DNA from: Paenibacillus thiaminolyticus
GTDB lineage: Bacteria; Bacillota; Bacilli; Paenibacillales; Paenibacillaceae
NCBI RefSeq assembly: GCF_007066085.1
Contig: NZ_CP041405.1
Span: 1,798,001 to 1,862,000 of the forward strand
DNA length: 64,000 bases
Reading direction: 5' to 3'
A model generated the notes under the pieces. That model saw only the letters and a list, made by a program, of their open reading frames with translations, ran no database searches and was not told the origin of the DNA. A program made the position numbers and the translations under genes. Each line of letters opens with the position of its first letter. Position 1 is the stretch's first letter. Positions 46,697 through 55,794 of the stretch are shown here, in pieces.

Positions 46697-47359
46697 TCAA
46701 ATCTGCGCCGCGATGACGCAGGAGCCCAGGAGTTCTCCGTCCCAGCTTAATTCCAAGCGATCCCCCGCCTGTACCGGGCCTACCCCTGCCGGCGTTCCCG
46801 TGAAGAGGAGATCCCCTTCTCCGAGCCCATAATGGCGGGCCGTATATTCGATCAGCGTATCGAGGGAGAACAGCATCTCCTCCGCACGCCCCTCCTGCAC
46901 GAGGCGGCCGTTGTTATGCATCGCGAAGATCGTCCGTTCCAGCGTCTCCGTGCCCGGAAAAGGCAGAACACGGGTGACCGGGGCCGAGTTCAGCACGCCC
47001 TTGGCCGCCAGCCACGGATGGCCCTTCTGCTTCAGGATGTCCTGTACGTCGCGCAGCGTAAAATCAATGCCGAGGCCAAAGGCGTCGACTGCTTCCGCAG
47101 CCGTCATGCCCGGCTTGACCCGGCGTCCGATGCGAAGCACCAGCTCCACCTCATGATGGACCGCCCCGCGGTCGAGCGGGAGCGGCAGCATCGTATCCGT
47201 CTCCATCGTTATCACCGCATGGGAAGGCTTCAAGAACACCATCGGCTGCTCGGGAACCGCATTGCCCAATTCAGCCGCATGCAGCCGATAGTTCCGCCCG
47301 ATGCAATATACATTGCGCACCTGGCGCCCGTCGCTCATCATTCCTCTATGATTGCTCAT
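46697..47359 (-). CDS. Fumarylacetoacetate hydrolase family protein
   Basis: A 220-residue member of the FAH family. YCIGRNYRLHAAELG, HHEVELVLRIGRRV (metal-binding Glu residues), GIDFTLRDVQ and LLFTGTPAGVGP are the usual blocks. Relatives act as acylpyruvase, oxaloacetate decarboxylase or in aromatic degradation; the short length fits YisK/FAHD1-like enzymes. It lies 29 bp upstream of the DUF92 gene, probably in one operon with the CapA-like gene further up. Confidence 0.88.
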   Translation of the reverse strand: MSNHRGMMSDGRQVRNVYCIGRNYRLHAAELGNAVPEQPMVFLKPSHAVITMETDTMLPLPLDRGAVHHEVELVLRIGRRVKPGMTAAEAVDAFGLGIDFTLRDVQDILKQKGHPWLAAKGVLNSAPVTRVLPFPGTETLERTIFAMHNNGRLVQEGRAEEMLFSLDTLIEYTARHYGLGEGDLLFTGTPAGVGPVQAGDRLELSWDGELLGSCVIAAQI

Positions 47360-47406
47360 CCTTCATCTCTCCCCCAGGATCTATGGATAGCCGGCCATCC
47401 GGCGGC

Positions 47407-48786
47407 TCACTTCTTCATATGCGTCACGCGTCCCTCCGCGTCGATGGATACCTGTTCCGATATGCTCTCCACGCGCTGCAGCACCGCCTGTCCCGCTTCC
47501 CCTTCTAGCGGAACGGCCTGCCCCAGTTCGGTATAGAACGGAATGACGGCCAGCTCGCATTGGCCCTGCTTCGTGCATTCCGCCTGCAAAATGGCGGTCT
47601 CCCATGTCACGGGCTGGACGGCCCGCGTAAAAATAAAGTTCCCCAGACTATATGCAATCCATTTGCCCTTGTACTGCTCCAGGCCTTGCAGGACGTGCGG
47701 ATGTCCTCCCACGATCAGGTCGGCGCCCGCATCAATATACAGGCGAGCGAGCTCACGTTGGTAGTCCTCCGGGAAGTCCACCTTCTCCGTGCCCCAATGC
47801 GCAATGACCACAACAAGATCCGCCTGCTCCTTCGCCATCGCGACCGCTTCCGCCGCCTTCTCCTTCATCCCGTCATAGGTTGTCGCCAGCCCCGGCTTGT
47901 TCTTGCCTGCATACCAGCTTACTTCCGGAACGACGCGCGTGAACCCGAGGAAAGCGAGCTTGATGCCCTGGCTCTCGAGCAGAACCGGAGTGAAGGCTTC
48001 CTCTGCATCATGCCCCGCTCCGATATAAGGAAGATGAACGTCCCTTAACGCGGCGAACGTATCCAGCAGCCCCTCTTCCCCTTGATCCATCGAATGGTTG
48101 TTGGCCAGGTTGACGAGGTCAATGCCCGCATCGCTCATCGCCTGTGCCGTGCGCGGCGATGACTTGTAGACGAATTCCTTGTCCTGCGCCGGGACTCCCC
48201 GCACGGTCAGCGGCGTCTCCAGATTGACCGCGGCGATATCCGCTTCCTGGAACCAACGCTTGGCGTGCACAAAAGGAAAGTCGTACCCATACTCCTTCAC
48301 GACACCCTCCACGCGTCCCGCCGTCATCACGTCGCCGGCGAAGGCGAGGCGGACGCGCGGCTCCTCCTCTGGCCCGCTCCCCGGAAGAGACGCATCTTGA
48401 TCGGGATGCTCCGTACCCGTTCCCGCCTCTTGGCCGTCGGCATCGCCGGGGGATGAACCGTCTGGCCCATCCGCCTCTTGGCCGGGCAGCCCGCTCGCCG
48501 GCTTCTCCGGCGCTGCCGCTTCCCCTCCGGAGGAGGCCGCCGGCGGCCGCGGCCCTTCCGCCGGTTCGCCGGGCAGCCATCCCTGCTGCCAACCGGCGTA
48601 TACCGTTCCGGCGACGATGGCCGCCAGCACGATATTCAGGACAAGCAGCGGGCGGCGCCGTCTCCTTCGCACGCGCCCTTCGGGTTCCTTCCGCGATTGT
48701 CTCAATGTTCCGCTCCTTCCGCTCGATTTTTGCAAATATGTCTCATTATAACGCGTTCCCGCCCTTTTTTTCCAATCGGACCCCAT
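47407..48786 (-). CDS. CapA-family (PGA_cap) phosphoesterase-like protein
   Basis: About 459 residues: a basic cytoplasmic start, one membrane helix (about 44-66, LLVLNIVLAAIVAGTVYAGW), a 70-residue linker rich in Pro, Glu, Gly and Asp, and a C-terminal calcineurin-like PGA_cap domain starting at LAFAGDVMTAGRV, with NLETPLT, NLANNHSMDQG and VGGHPHVLQG. CapA proteins take part in poly-gamma-glutamate synthesis, but most single copies such as this have no known role. The start is uncertain because no good ribosome binding site is visible. Confidence 0.82.
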   Translation of the reverse strand: MGSDWKKRAGTRYNETYLQKSSGRSGTLRQSRKEPEGRVRRRRRRPLLVLNIVLAAIVAGTVYAGWQQGWLPGEPAEGPRPPAASSGGEAAAPEKPASGLPGQEADGPDGSSPGDADGQEAGTGTEHPDQDASLPGSGPEEEPRVRLAFAGDVMTAGRVEGVVKEYGYDFPFVHAKRWFQEADIAAVNLETPLTVRGVPAQDKEFVYKSSPRTAQAMSDAGIDLVNLANNHSMDQGEEGLLDTFAALRDVHLPYIGAGHDAEEAFTPVLLESQGIKLAFLGFTRVVPEVSWYAGKNKPGLATTYDGMKEKAAEAVAMAKEQADLVVVIAHWGTEKVDFPEDYQRELARLYIDAGADLIVGGHPHVLQGLEQYKGKWIAYSLGNFIFTRAVQPVTWETAILQAECTKQGQCELAVIPFYTELGQAVPLEGEAGQAVLQRVESISEQVSIDAEGRVTHMKK

Positions 48787-48950
48787 GAAGCCCAGATAAC
48801 GCAACCGGACTCCCTCAGACGGCCGTCAGGATCGCTCTCAGCAATCTGCTTAACTGCGCACGGCCCTCCCGCGTGCGATTCAGCCGATATCCTTGCCCCA
48901 CCCCAGACCTGCCTCAGCCCGAAGCGGATCCTGGCTCCATAACCACGCCA

Positions 48951-48974
48951 AAAAGCCGCGCTTCCGCGCGGCTT
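48951..48974 (-). terminator. Terminator of the haem operon
   Basis: On the minus strand AAGCCGCGCGGAAGCGCGGCTT, written as stem AGCCGCGC/GCGCGGCT with loop GGAA, is followed by TTTTGG. It lies 45 bases past the hemY stop. Confidence 0.75.
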
Positions 48975-49018
48975 CTCTTTTACAATCTATCACGTTCCCG
49001 CTAATTCGGCAGATCCGG

Positions 49019-50500
49019 TTACCCCGCCGTTCCAGTAGCGGCATCCTCGGCTGGCGCCTCTGGCTCCGTACTCATGGCCTGCATCGCGCTAACCGCGGCT
49101 TCCGCCGCATCGCGGCCGCTGCGAACGCAATCGGGCATGCCGACCCCTTCGTACGGCTGTCCTGCCAGGAACACGCCTGGGAGCGTGCGCCCCACCTCGT
49201 CCCTCAGCGAGCGGATCGCCTGCACATGGCCGACCGGATACTGGGGCATCGAGTGGCGAAGGCGCGTAATCTCGACGAACTCCGGGTCGATATCGATATC
49301 AAGCAGCTCCCGCAGCTCGCTGCGCACCGTCCGCTTGAGCGCCTCGTCCGGCCAGTCCACCCGTTCCTCGTCACCGGCCCGGCCAATGTAGCAGCGGATA
49401 ATAAGCTTGTCCCCGCGGCTCGTATGCGGCCACTTCACCGAGGTCCACGTGCAGGCCGTAATCGCCCGGCCTTCCCGGCGCGAGATGACGAACCCTGTGC
49501 CGTCGAACTGATTATTGACCTGCTTGCGATCGAACACGCTGACGACATTCGCGACGGATACATGACGGATCGCCTGCAAGGCGCTCGCATCGACATGCTC
49601 CTCGAGCAAGGATGCCGCATGATACGAAGGCGTCGTCACGATGACGGCATCCGCCTGCAGCCTGCTCCCATCGCTCAAGCGCACCAGATACGTTCCGTCC
49701 TCCCGCTTCTCGAATCCTTCCGCGCCGATGCCAAGGCACAATTCGGCCCGGTCCCGCAGCGTCTCCTCCAGCCGTTCGACGAGCGAGGTCAAGCCGTTGC
49801 GGAATGTCAGGAACATCGTTCCTTTGGCGACATCCGGCAGCCCCGGTACCGATTGGCCTGCTTGGCGGCTCGCCTTCATTCCGCGTATCAGGCCACCGTG
49901 CTTCCGCTCCACCTGCGCGAACTGCGGGAAGGTGGCCTGCAGGCTCAGCGCCTGCAAATCTCCGGCATAAATGCCGGCAAGCAGCGGCTCGGCAATATGC
50001 TCCGTCACTTCGCGTCCGAGCCGTCTGTCCAGGAACGCGCCAACGGATTCATCTTCATCCGCCGGATGCGGCTTGATGAACAGATCCATAGCCGCGCGCA
50101 GCTTCCCCCACGGGGAGATGAGCCCTGTCTTCGCGAACGGCCCCAGCTCCGTCGGGATGCCCAGCACGAGGCCGGGCGGCATCCGGTACAGCTTGCCCCG
50201 GCGCAATATATATGTTTTTTTGGCATGCGGATTCGTGGCGACCAATTCAGAATCCATTCCGAGGTCGCGCGCCAAATCGATCATCGGCAGCTTCCGGGCG
50301 AGGAAGGAGTCCGGGCCTTTCTCAATGACACACCCTTCCTTCCGCAGGGTCTGTATCTTCCCGCCGAGACGGTCCGATTGCTCTATGATGGTAACGGAGA
50401 TGGGCTGCCCCTCTTCATCCGCCTGCTTCAGCGCATAGAACGCCGCGCTCAATCCCGTAATTCCGCCACCGATAACGACAAGTTTCCGCAGAGCTTTCAT
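49019..50500 (-). CDS. hemY: Coproporphyrinogen III oxidase HemY (CgoX)
   Basis: A 493-residue FAD enzyme. The dinucleotide fold is VVIGGGITGLSAAFYALKQA at the N-terminus, with DRLGGKIQT, and the C-terminal FAD contact is FLAGQPYEGVGMPDCVRSG. In Gram-positive bacteria it oxidises coproporphyrinogen III to coproporphyrin III in the coproporphyrin-dependent haem route. The ATG follows AAGAAGG, and it is last in hemE-hemH-hemY, 15 bp after hemH. The tail beyond residue 475 is alanine/glutamate-rich and not conserved. Confidence 0.95.
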   Translation of the reverse strand: MKALRKLVVIGGGITGLSAAFYALKQADEEGQPISVTIIEQSDRLGGKIQTLRKEGCVIEKGPDSFLARKLPMIDLARDLGMDSELVATNPHAKKTYILRRGKLYRMPPGLVLGIPTELGPFAKTGLISPWGKLRAAMDLFIKPHPADEDESVGAFLDRRLGREVTEHIAEPLLAGIYAGDLQALSLQATFPQFAQVERKHGGLIRGMKASRQAGQSVPGLPDVAKGTMFLTFRNGLTSLVERLEETLRDRAELCLGIGAEGFEKREDGTYLVRLSDGSRLQADAVIVTTPSYHAASLLEEHVDASALQAIRHVSVANVVSVFDRKQVNNQFDGTGFVISRREGRAITACTWTSVKWPHTSRGDKLIIRCYIGRAGDEERVDWPDEALKRTVRSELRELLDIDIDPEFVEITRLRHSMPQYPVGHVQAIRSLRDEVGRTLPGVFLAGQPYEGVGMPDCVRSGRDAAEAAVSAMQAMSTEPEAPAEDAATGTAG

Positions 50501-50515
50501 GTTGTTACCTTCTTT

Positions 50516-51472
50516 CTAGTTACTCGCTTCCGACATCGCCTTCATCGTAACGTCGGCCAATGTCGCCATATACTTCGGATCATCGTTCAGCATACGAGTC
50601 CGCTTGAAGCGGATGCCCAGGCCTTCGGCCTCCTGAACCGCCTCGATATCGAGATCATACAGCACTTCCAGATGATCGGATACGAATCCGATCGGCGCCG
50701 ACAGCACCCAGCGGATGCCTTCCTGCTGAACCGCGGCGAGCGTGTCCAAAATATCCGGCCCCAGCCAAGGCGTTGCCGTCCGGCCCGCGCTTTGCCAGGT
50801 GAATCTCCACTGCCCTTCCTTCAGTCCGCAGCGCTCGGCTATCGCGGCCGATGTCGCGTTCAATTCATCCACATACGGATCATTCATCTCCAGGATGCGC
50901 GCTGGCAGGCTGTGTGCGCTGAACAGCACCTGGATCTCATCCCGCTCCGCCCCTTCGGCGGCGAAGGCGTCCAGCTGCTCATTCACCCGCTCGGTCAACG
51001 CATCCAGCAGCTCGGGATGCAGATGGTAGCTGTTGACGCAGCGAAGCTCGATCCCGTGCTTGGCCGCCGCTTCCTTCGCCCGCGAATTATAGCCGCCGAC
51101 GCTCATCGCGGAATAATGCGGGGCCAGTACGACGGACACGGCTTCCTTGATACCATCAACGGCCATCGCCGCGACGCCGTCCTCAATATACGGCTGCGCA
51201 TGCTTCAAGCCTTGGTAGCACACATACTGAACTCCCGTGCCTTCGGTACGGCGGTTCAGCGTCTCCTGCAGCGCTTCAACTTGGCGGTTCGTATGCTCCC
51301 GCAGCGGGAACACGCCCCCGACAATCGCTTCATACCGGTCCGTCAGTTCCTTCAACTGCTCCTCGGAAGGCGGATTGCCCCGCCGGATATGCGTGTAATA
51401 AGGCTCGATTTCTTCGAGGCTGCGGGGTGTTCCGTAGGACATCACCAGCACGCCGATTTTACGCTTGGACAC
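50516..51472 (-). CDS. hemH: Coproporphyrin ferrochelatase HemH (CpfC)
   Basis: A 318-residue ferrochelatase that inserts iron into coproporphyrin III. VLVMSYGTPRSLEEIEPYY is the usual start, VVLAPHYSAMSVGGY and LFSAHSLPARI carry the active-site histidines, and GFVSDHLEVLYDLDIE has the metal-binding Glu. No 2Fe-2S cysteine cluster at the C-terminus, as in Bacillus. I choose the GTG at 51472, eight bases after GGAGG; the ATG at 51487 lies five codons upstream. Confidence 0.95.
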   Translation of the reverse strand: MSKRKIGVLVMSYGTPRSLEEIEPYYTHIRRGNPPSEEQLKELTDRYEAIVGGVFPLREHTNRQVEALQETLNRRTEGTGVQYVCYQGLKHAQPYIEDGVAAMAVDGIKEAVSVVLAPHYSAMSVGGYNSRAKEAAAKHGIELRCVNSYHLHPELLDALTERVNEQLDAFAAEGAERDEIQVLFSAHSLPARILEMNDPYVDELNATSAAIAERCGLKEGQWRFTWQSAGRTATPWLGPDILDTLAAVQQEGIRWVLSAPIGFVSDHLEVLYDLDIEAVQEAEGLGIRFKRTRMLNDDPKYMATLADVTMKAMSEASN

Positions 51473-51518
51473 TCGCTGTTCCTCCATTCCGACTCGTTCT
51501 CGCGTTACATCCTGTTTC

Positions 51519-52565
51519 TTATTTCTTCGCCAGCAATCGGCTGGAATATTCATGCACGAACTCGGTCAGCCGCTGCAATTTGTCCAGCGAAGCTTCCGGG
51601 AACAGCCCGTGGCCGAGATTGAAAATGTAGCCCGGCTCCTGAATTCCCAACTCTACGATATGGGCGGCTTCCCGTTCGATGACGCTCATCGGCCCGGTCA
51701 ACACATAAGGGTCCAGATTGCCCTGCACCGCGAACCGGCCGTTCAGCCGGCGGCGTCCTTCCGTTACGGACACCCGCCAGTCCAAGCCAATCACATCCGC
51801 CTTCAGCTCATGGAGAGTCGGAAGCAATTCGCCGGAGCTGACGCCCGGGAAATATATTTTCGGTACGTCCAACTCGGACAACTCCGCAAAAATACGCGTC
51901 ATCGTCGGCAGCACGTACCGTTCGAAATCGCGCGGAGACAAGGAGCCAACCCAGCTGTCGAACAATTGGAACGCTTTGGCCCCGTTCGCCACTTGGGAAC
52001 GCACATAGGCGATCACCATGTCTCCCAGCTTATCCATCAAGGCATGCCATACTTCCGGAGTCTCATACATCATCGTCTTTGTAAGGATATAATTTTTAGA
52101 AGGACGGCCTTCGATCAAATAGCTCGCAATCGTGAACGGTGAGCCCGCGAACGTAATGAGCGGAACCTTCAACTCCCTGTCAAGGATGCGAATCGTCTCC
52201 AGAATATGGCCCAGATCGCCTTCCGGATCGACCGGTGTCAGGCGCTCGACATCAGCAGCGCTTCGTATCGGATTGTGAATGACCGGCCCCACATTGGCCA
52301 CGATATCGAAATCGATGCCCATCGAAGCGACCGGATTCATAATATCGGAATAGAGAATAGCTGCATCCACGCCTAGCTTGCGGACAGGCATCATCGTCAC
52401 TTCGGCGGCCAGCTCCGGCTGGCGGCATATTTCAAGCAGACTGTATTTCTCTTTAATCTTGCGATAGTCGGGATCATAACGCCCGGCCTGCCGCATGTAC
52501 CATACCGGCACACGGTCTACTTGTTCCTGTCGACACGCTTTCAGAAAACGATCATTATAAGTCAT
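51519..52565 (-). CDS. hemE: Uroporphyrinogen decarboxylase HemE
   Basis: A 348-residue TIM-barrel enzyme that removes four carboxyl groups from uroporphyrinogen III. VPVWYMRQAGRYDPDYR holds the substrate-binding arginines, and ILYSDIMNPVASMGI and FAGSPFTIASYL are hallmark blocks. First gene of hemE-hemH-hemY; the gap to hemH is 46 bp. An upstream 25-codon ORF that starts after AAAAGGGG ends in TGA directly against the hemE ATG, so weak coupling is conceivable. Confidence 0.97.
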   Translation of the reverse strand: MTYNDRFLKACRQEQVDRVPVWYMRQAGRYDPDYRKIKEKYSLLEICRQPELAAEVTMMPVRKLGVDAAILYSDIMNPVASMGIDFDIVANVGPVIHNPIRSAADVERLTPVDPEGDLGHILETIRILDRELKVPLITFAGSPFTIASYLIEGRPSKNYILTKTMMYETPEVWHALMDKLGDMVIAYVRSQVANGAKAFQLFDSWVGSLSPRDFERYVLPTMTRIFAELSELDVPKIYFPGVSSGELLPTLHELKADVIGLDWRVSVTEGRRRLNGRFAVQGNLDPYVLTGPMSVIEREAAHIVELGIQEPGYIFNLGHGLFPEASLDKLQRLTEFVHEYSSRLLAKK

Positions 52566-52916
52566 TCATATACCCCGCTTTGACGGTATTGTGCATATAG
52601 ACAAATTGTCCGTTTTGGACACGCACTTTTTTATAGCTAACGCTTCCATTATGCCCCTTTTCTATGCTTCTCACAACCTCGCCGTTCCGGGTAGCTATGA
52701 CAATCTGTTGACAAAAAACGTTCGCATATGATGATTTTTCGACAATTTGCCCGCACAAAACTATGAAATGACCAAAATTTGCATAACCTATTCTGACTTG
52801 CTGCCAGGTGCAATCATATCCCTGCTTTCATATGACAATTGATATATATATGTATGGTATAATAATACCCGTTGCTGAACATTGTACGGACCGTGACAGA
52901 AAGTGGTGAACATCTT

Positions 52917-54131
52917 ATGCAGCAATGGAAACTGAATCTGATTATTCTCTGGTTCGGATCATTTCTGGTCATGTCGGGCATGACCATGGTTACGCCGTTC
53001 TTGGCGCTGTATTTGCAGCATGATATCGGATTGAGCGATCCGCATCAAATTGCAATTTGGACGGGACTTATCTTTGCGGCGAATTTTTTGACCTCATTTA
53101 TTTTTCAGCCAATCTGGGGGAAGTTCGCGGATAAGTACGGCCGCAAAGTCATGATTATCCGTTCCGGCTTAGGTATGGCGATCGTGACGGTGTTGATGGG
53201 CTTCGCGCAGACGCCAGTGCATCTGCTGCTGCTTCGTCTCCTGAATGGGACGATCTCGGGCTTCAACCCTGCCGCAGTTGCACTTGTATCGTCGACAACG
53301 CCGCGGGAACGGACCGGCTTCGCTATGGGCATACTGCAGTCCGGCGTCGTCGCAGGGACAATTCTCGGGCCGCTTATCGGCGGAGGGCTAGCGGACTGGG
53401 TCGGCTATCGGCCGATTTTCTATATTACCGGAACACTGCTGTTCCTGGCCACAATGCTGACGCTGTTCATGGTGAAGGAGCCGTTCGACCGCGAGAAAGC
53501 GGCGGAAGAGCCGCAAATCTCGGTTCTCGCCGGCTTCAAACAGCTATCTGGCATTCCGCAGCTGCTGTCTCTGTTCGCGGTAACCTTTCTGCTGCAATTC
53601 GCCATGCTTAGCCCAATGTCGCTGCTTCCGCTATATGTGCAGGACCTTCATGGCTCGACGCAAAATCTGGCGTTTCTCGCCGGGCTCGTCACCGCAGTCA
53701 CCGGCGTGTCCAACATGATCTGTTCCCCGATACTGGGGAAAATGAGCGACCAGTACGGCTCCCACCGGATATTGACCGTATGTCTAATCGGCGCTGCGCT
53801 AACCTTGATTCCGCAGGCCTTCGTCGGCACCGTGTGGCAGCTGCTCGTCGTCCGCTTCCTGCTCGGAATATTTATGGGCGGCCTGCTCCCATCCGTCAAT
53901 GCGCTGATACGGAAATATACGCCTGACGGCATGGAGAGCCGCGCCTACAGCTTCAATACGAGCACACTCGCGCTCGGCAATATGATCGGCCCCGTCTTCG
54001 GCGGAGCGATGTCCGGAATTATCGGCATTCAAGGCATTTTTATCATTTCCGGCATTTTGCTGCTCGTCAACACGGCATGGGCCCGTTACTCCTTATATGG
54101 GAGAAAAAGAACGACTCACCGGCATACGTAA
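52917..54131 (+). CDS. MFS multidrug efflux transporter (DHA1, MdtG/YfmO-like)
   Basis: A 404-residue, 12-segment transporter. PIWGKFADKYGRKVMI is motif A, LLRLLNGTISGFNPAAVAL is motif B-like and GILQSGVVAGTILGPLIGG is motif C of antiporters. The repeat of motif A in the second half, PILGKMSDQYGSHRIL, is intact. It probably exports drugs in exchange for protons. The ATG at 52917 follows AAAGTGG. It is divergent from the haem operon. Confidence 0.88.
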   Translation: MQQWKLNLIILWFGSFLVMSGMTMVTPFLALYLQHDIGLSDPHQIAIWTGLIFAANFLTSFIFQPIWGKFADKYGRKVMIIRSGLGMAIVTVLMGFAQTPVHLLLLRLLNGTISGFNPAAVALVSSTTPRERTGFAMGILQSGVVAGTILGPLIGGGLADWVGYRPIFYITGTLLFLATMLTLFMVKEPFDREKAAEEPQISVLAGFKQLSGIPQLLSLFAVTFLLQFAMLSPMSLLPLYVQDLHGSTQNLAFLAGLVTAVTGVSNMICSPILGKMSDQYGSHRILTVCLIGAALTLIPQAFVGTVWQLLVVRFLLGIFMGGLLPSVNALIRKYTPDGMESRAYSFNTSTLALGNMIGPVFGGAMSGIIGIQGIFIISGILLLVNTAWARYSLYGRKRTTHRHT

Positions 54132-54245
54132 TGCCTTCAGCAGGCCATGTCGCCTTGCTTAACAACGTGGCTGACAGAACAACCATATTATTTTTTGCAA
54201 AAGGGCTTGATCTGAAAAGCATTTCATCCGCTACAGTATGAATAG

Positions 54246-54315
54246 AGCCGCCATCAGCCGGCGTTACCTGACGACATCGTCGGGGCGTTACGGCAGGCGG
54301 CTTTCTTTATTTTAT
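54246..54315 (+). terminator. Branched terminator of the MFS gene
   Basis: AGCCGCC/GGCGGCT outer stem with inner GCCG/CGGC and GACGA/TCGTC hairpins, then TTCTTTATTTTATTT. A second hairpin, CGCCGCTG/CAGCGGCG, follows at 54320-54358. Together they separate the MFS gene from the secreted-protein gene and could form its 5' leader. Confidence 0.6.
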
Positions 54316-54420
54316 TTATCGCCGCTGTGGATTCGATTCAAAAAAATTATCAGCGGCGTCTCCCTGTTTGGATCTCCGCTTTCGTGCGTATATATCCAAT
54401 GAAAGGGGGGAATGTAAAAC

Positions 54421-55410
54421 ATGGTAAATCAATGGACACCGCGTACCTTGACGGCCATGCTGTGCTTCGTCTTGCTCTGGACCGCGGCGGCTGTGCTGGG
54501 GCCGGCAGAGGCGGAGGCTAAGCCGAGTTATCCGGAATTCGTCAAAGTGTCGGCCGTAGGTCCGGTCATTCCGGGGTTAAACGCCAAAAATGAATGGGTG
54601 CCTCAGGGACTGGCGGTCGTGCCGGGGAAAAATTGGGTCATCGTCTCGCATTATTCGGGGAAATCCAGCAGTCAGGCAAGCGCCCTCTCGATTACCGACA
54701 CGAAGACCAAAAAGCGGATAAAGACGCTCTACCTGTACGAGAGCGCCGACAAAAAGCATACCGGACATGTCGGGGGCGTTGCAGCCAGCGCCAAATACGT
54801 ATGGATCGCGTCCGGCAGAAGTGTATACCAAATTCCCGTTAGCACGGTCTCCGGCAAAAAGGATTATAGCAATGTCGTCATGAAAAAATACGCTCTTGGC
54901 CATAAAGCCTCCTATGCCTCCTATTCGGACGGGGTGTTGTGGGTGGGTGAGTATATGGATGGCCAAGATATCGGCCAAAGCATGTGCAAGCCGGGACCGC
55001 AGGGCAAAGCGAGAGGCTATAAGCTAAACGGCAAAGGAGAGCTGCCGGCCAACCCAAAGGCAACTTATACATGGACGACGCCTGATCGAGTGCAAGGGAT
55101 GGCCCTGACGAAGAACCGCGTCTTTTACAGTCAATCCTGCGGCCGCAACAATGACAGCACCCTGCTCGTATATACGCGGGGAGCCTCGGGCAAGCAGGTC
55201 AGCTCCTTGAAAATGCCTCCAATGTCCGAAGGCATCTCTCTGAAGGGAAGCAGTCTCTATGTGCTCTTCGAATCCGGTTCGCGCAAATACGCAGACGGGA
55301 AATACCCGCTAAAAAATATGTACATCATCAACACAAAGAAGCTAGCTATAGCGGTACCCAACAACAGCCCCTCCTCCGATCAGCCAAGACCGGATGAAGG
55401 GGCTGCTTAA
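54421..55410 (+). CDS. Secreted propeller-like protein, unknown
   Basis: A 329-residue protein with a clear signal peptide (MLCFVLLWTAAAVLGPAEAEA, cut near residue 33). The mature part has repeated strand patterns (NWVIVSHYSGKSS, KYVWIASGRSVYQIPV, GVLWVGEYMDGQD, NRVFYSQSCGRNND) that suggest a beta-propeller. The pairing of a repeat-rich fold with two cysteines (MCKPG and SQSCG) may give a disulfide. The ATG follows AAAGGGGGGAATG. The last codons overlap a stem (AGCCCC/GGGGCT at 55366-55405) that may end transcription. Confidence 0.7.
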   Translation: MVNQWTPRTLTAMLCFVLLWTAAAVLGPAEAEAKPSYPEFVKVSAVGPVIPGLNAKNEWVPQGLAVVPGKNWVIVSHYSGKSSSQASALSITDTKTKKRIKTLYLYESADKKHTGHVGGVAASAKYVWIASGRSVYQIPVSTVSGKKDYSNVVMKKYALGHKASYASYSDGVLWVGEYMDGQDIGQSMCKPGPQGKARGYKLNGKGELPANPKATYTWTTPDRVQGMALTKNRVFYSQSCGRNNDSTLLVYTRGASGKQVSSLKMPPMSEGISLKGSSLYVLFESGSRKYADGKYPLKNMYIINTKKLAIAVPNNSPSSDQPRPDEGAA

Positions 55411-55486
55411 ATAGGACACCTCCGCCTCCGTTGCATCATTATCCCATTCCGTCAGACGGAGACTAGCAAAAGGGGTTTCCAACGGC

Positions 55487-55775
55487 CTGAAAACTGCACA
55501 GTTTCTCTGGACGCGCTTATTCGGTAGGCGAAATCCTGCACAGATACAGCAATTCGATATGGACCACTTCACCAGAAAGGGAATCCTGCAAAACTGCAGC
55601 AATTTCACCCGTTTCTCTTCGACTTAGCTCAAAAGGGCCTAAAATGATGTAGCTGTGCAGCAATTTCTCGGGATGTGGACTCATTGAGCCGAAATTCCTG
55701 TAAAATAGCAGCAATTTCCTCCACATGTCCAAGCCCCAGGAGGCAACGATGCCTCCAGAAGGCGATGATGCCCCA
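55487..55775. repeat. Dispersed 0.3-kb repeat, copy B
   Basis: It matches copy A (98-407) over about 290 bp in the same orientation, with scattered substitutions (roughly 1 in 10). The same four CTG...CAG cores are present at about 55533, 55583, 55643 and 55693. No gene is visible in 55411-55794. Confidence 0.8.
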
Positions 55776-55794
55776 TCATCTCCTCATTGGCGTC

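Noticed and set aside
48893..51622. 909-codon plus-strand frame opposite hemY and hemH
   Set aside because: Long antisense open frames are common over GC-rich genes; both sense frames encode complete haem enzymes.
52555..52758. 67-codon minus-strand frame overlapping the hemE start
   Set aside because: Its end overlaps hemE and its start has no ribosome binding site. The last 40 residues read like protein, but support is too weak to call a gene.
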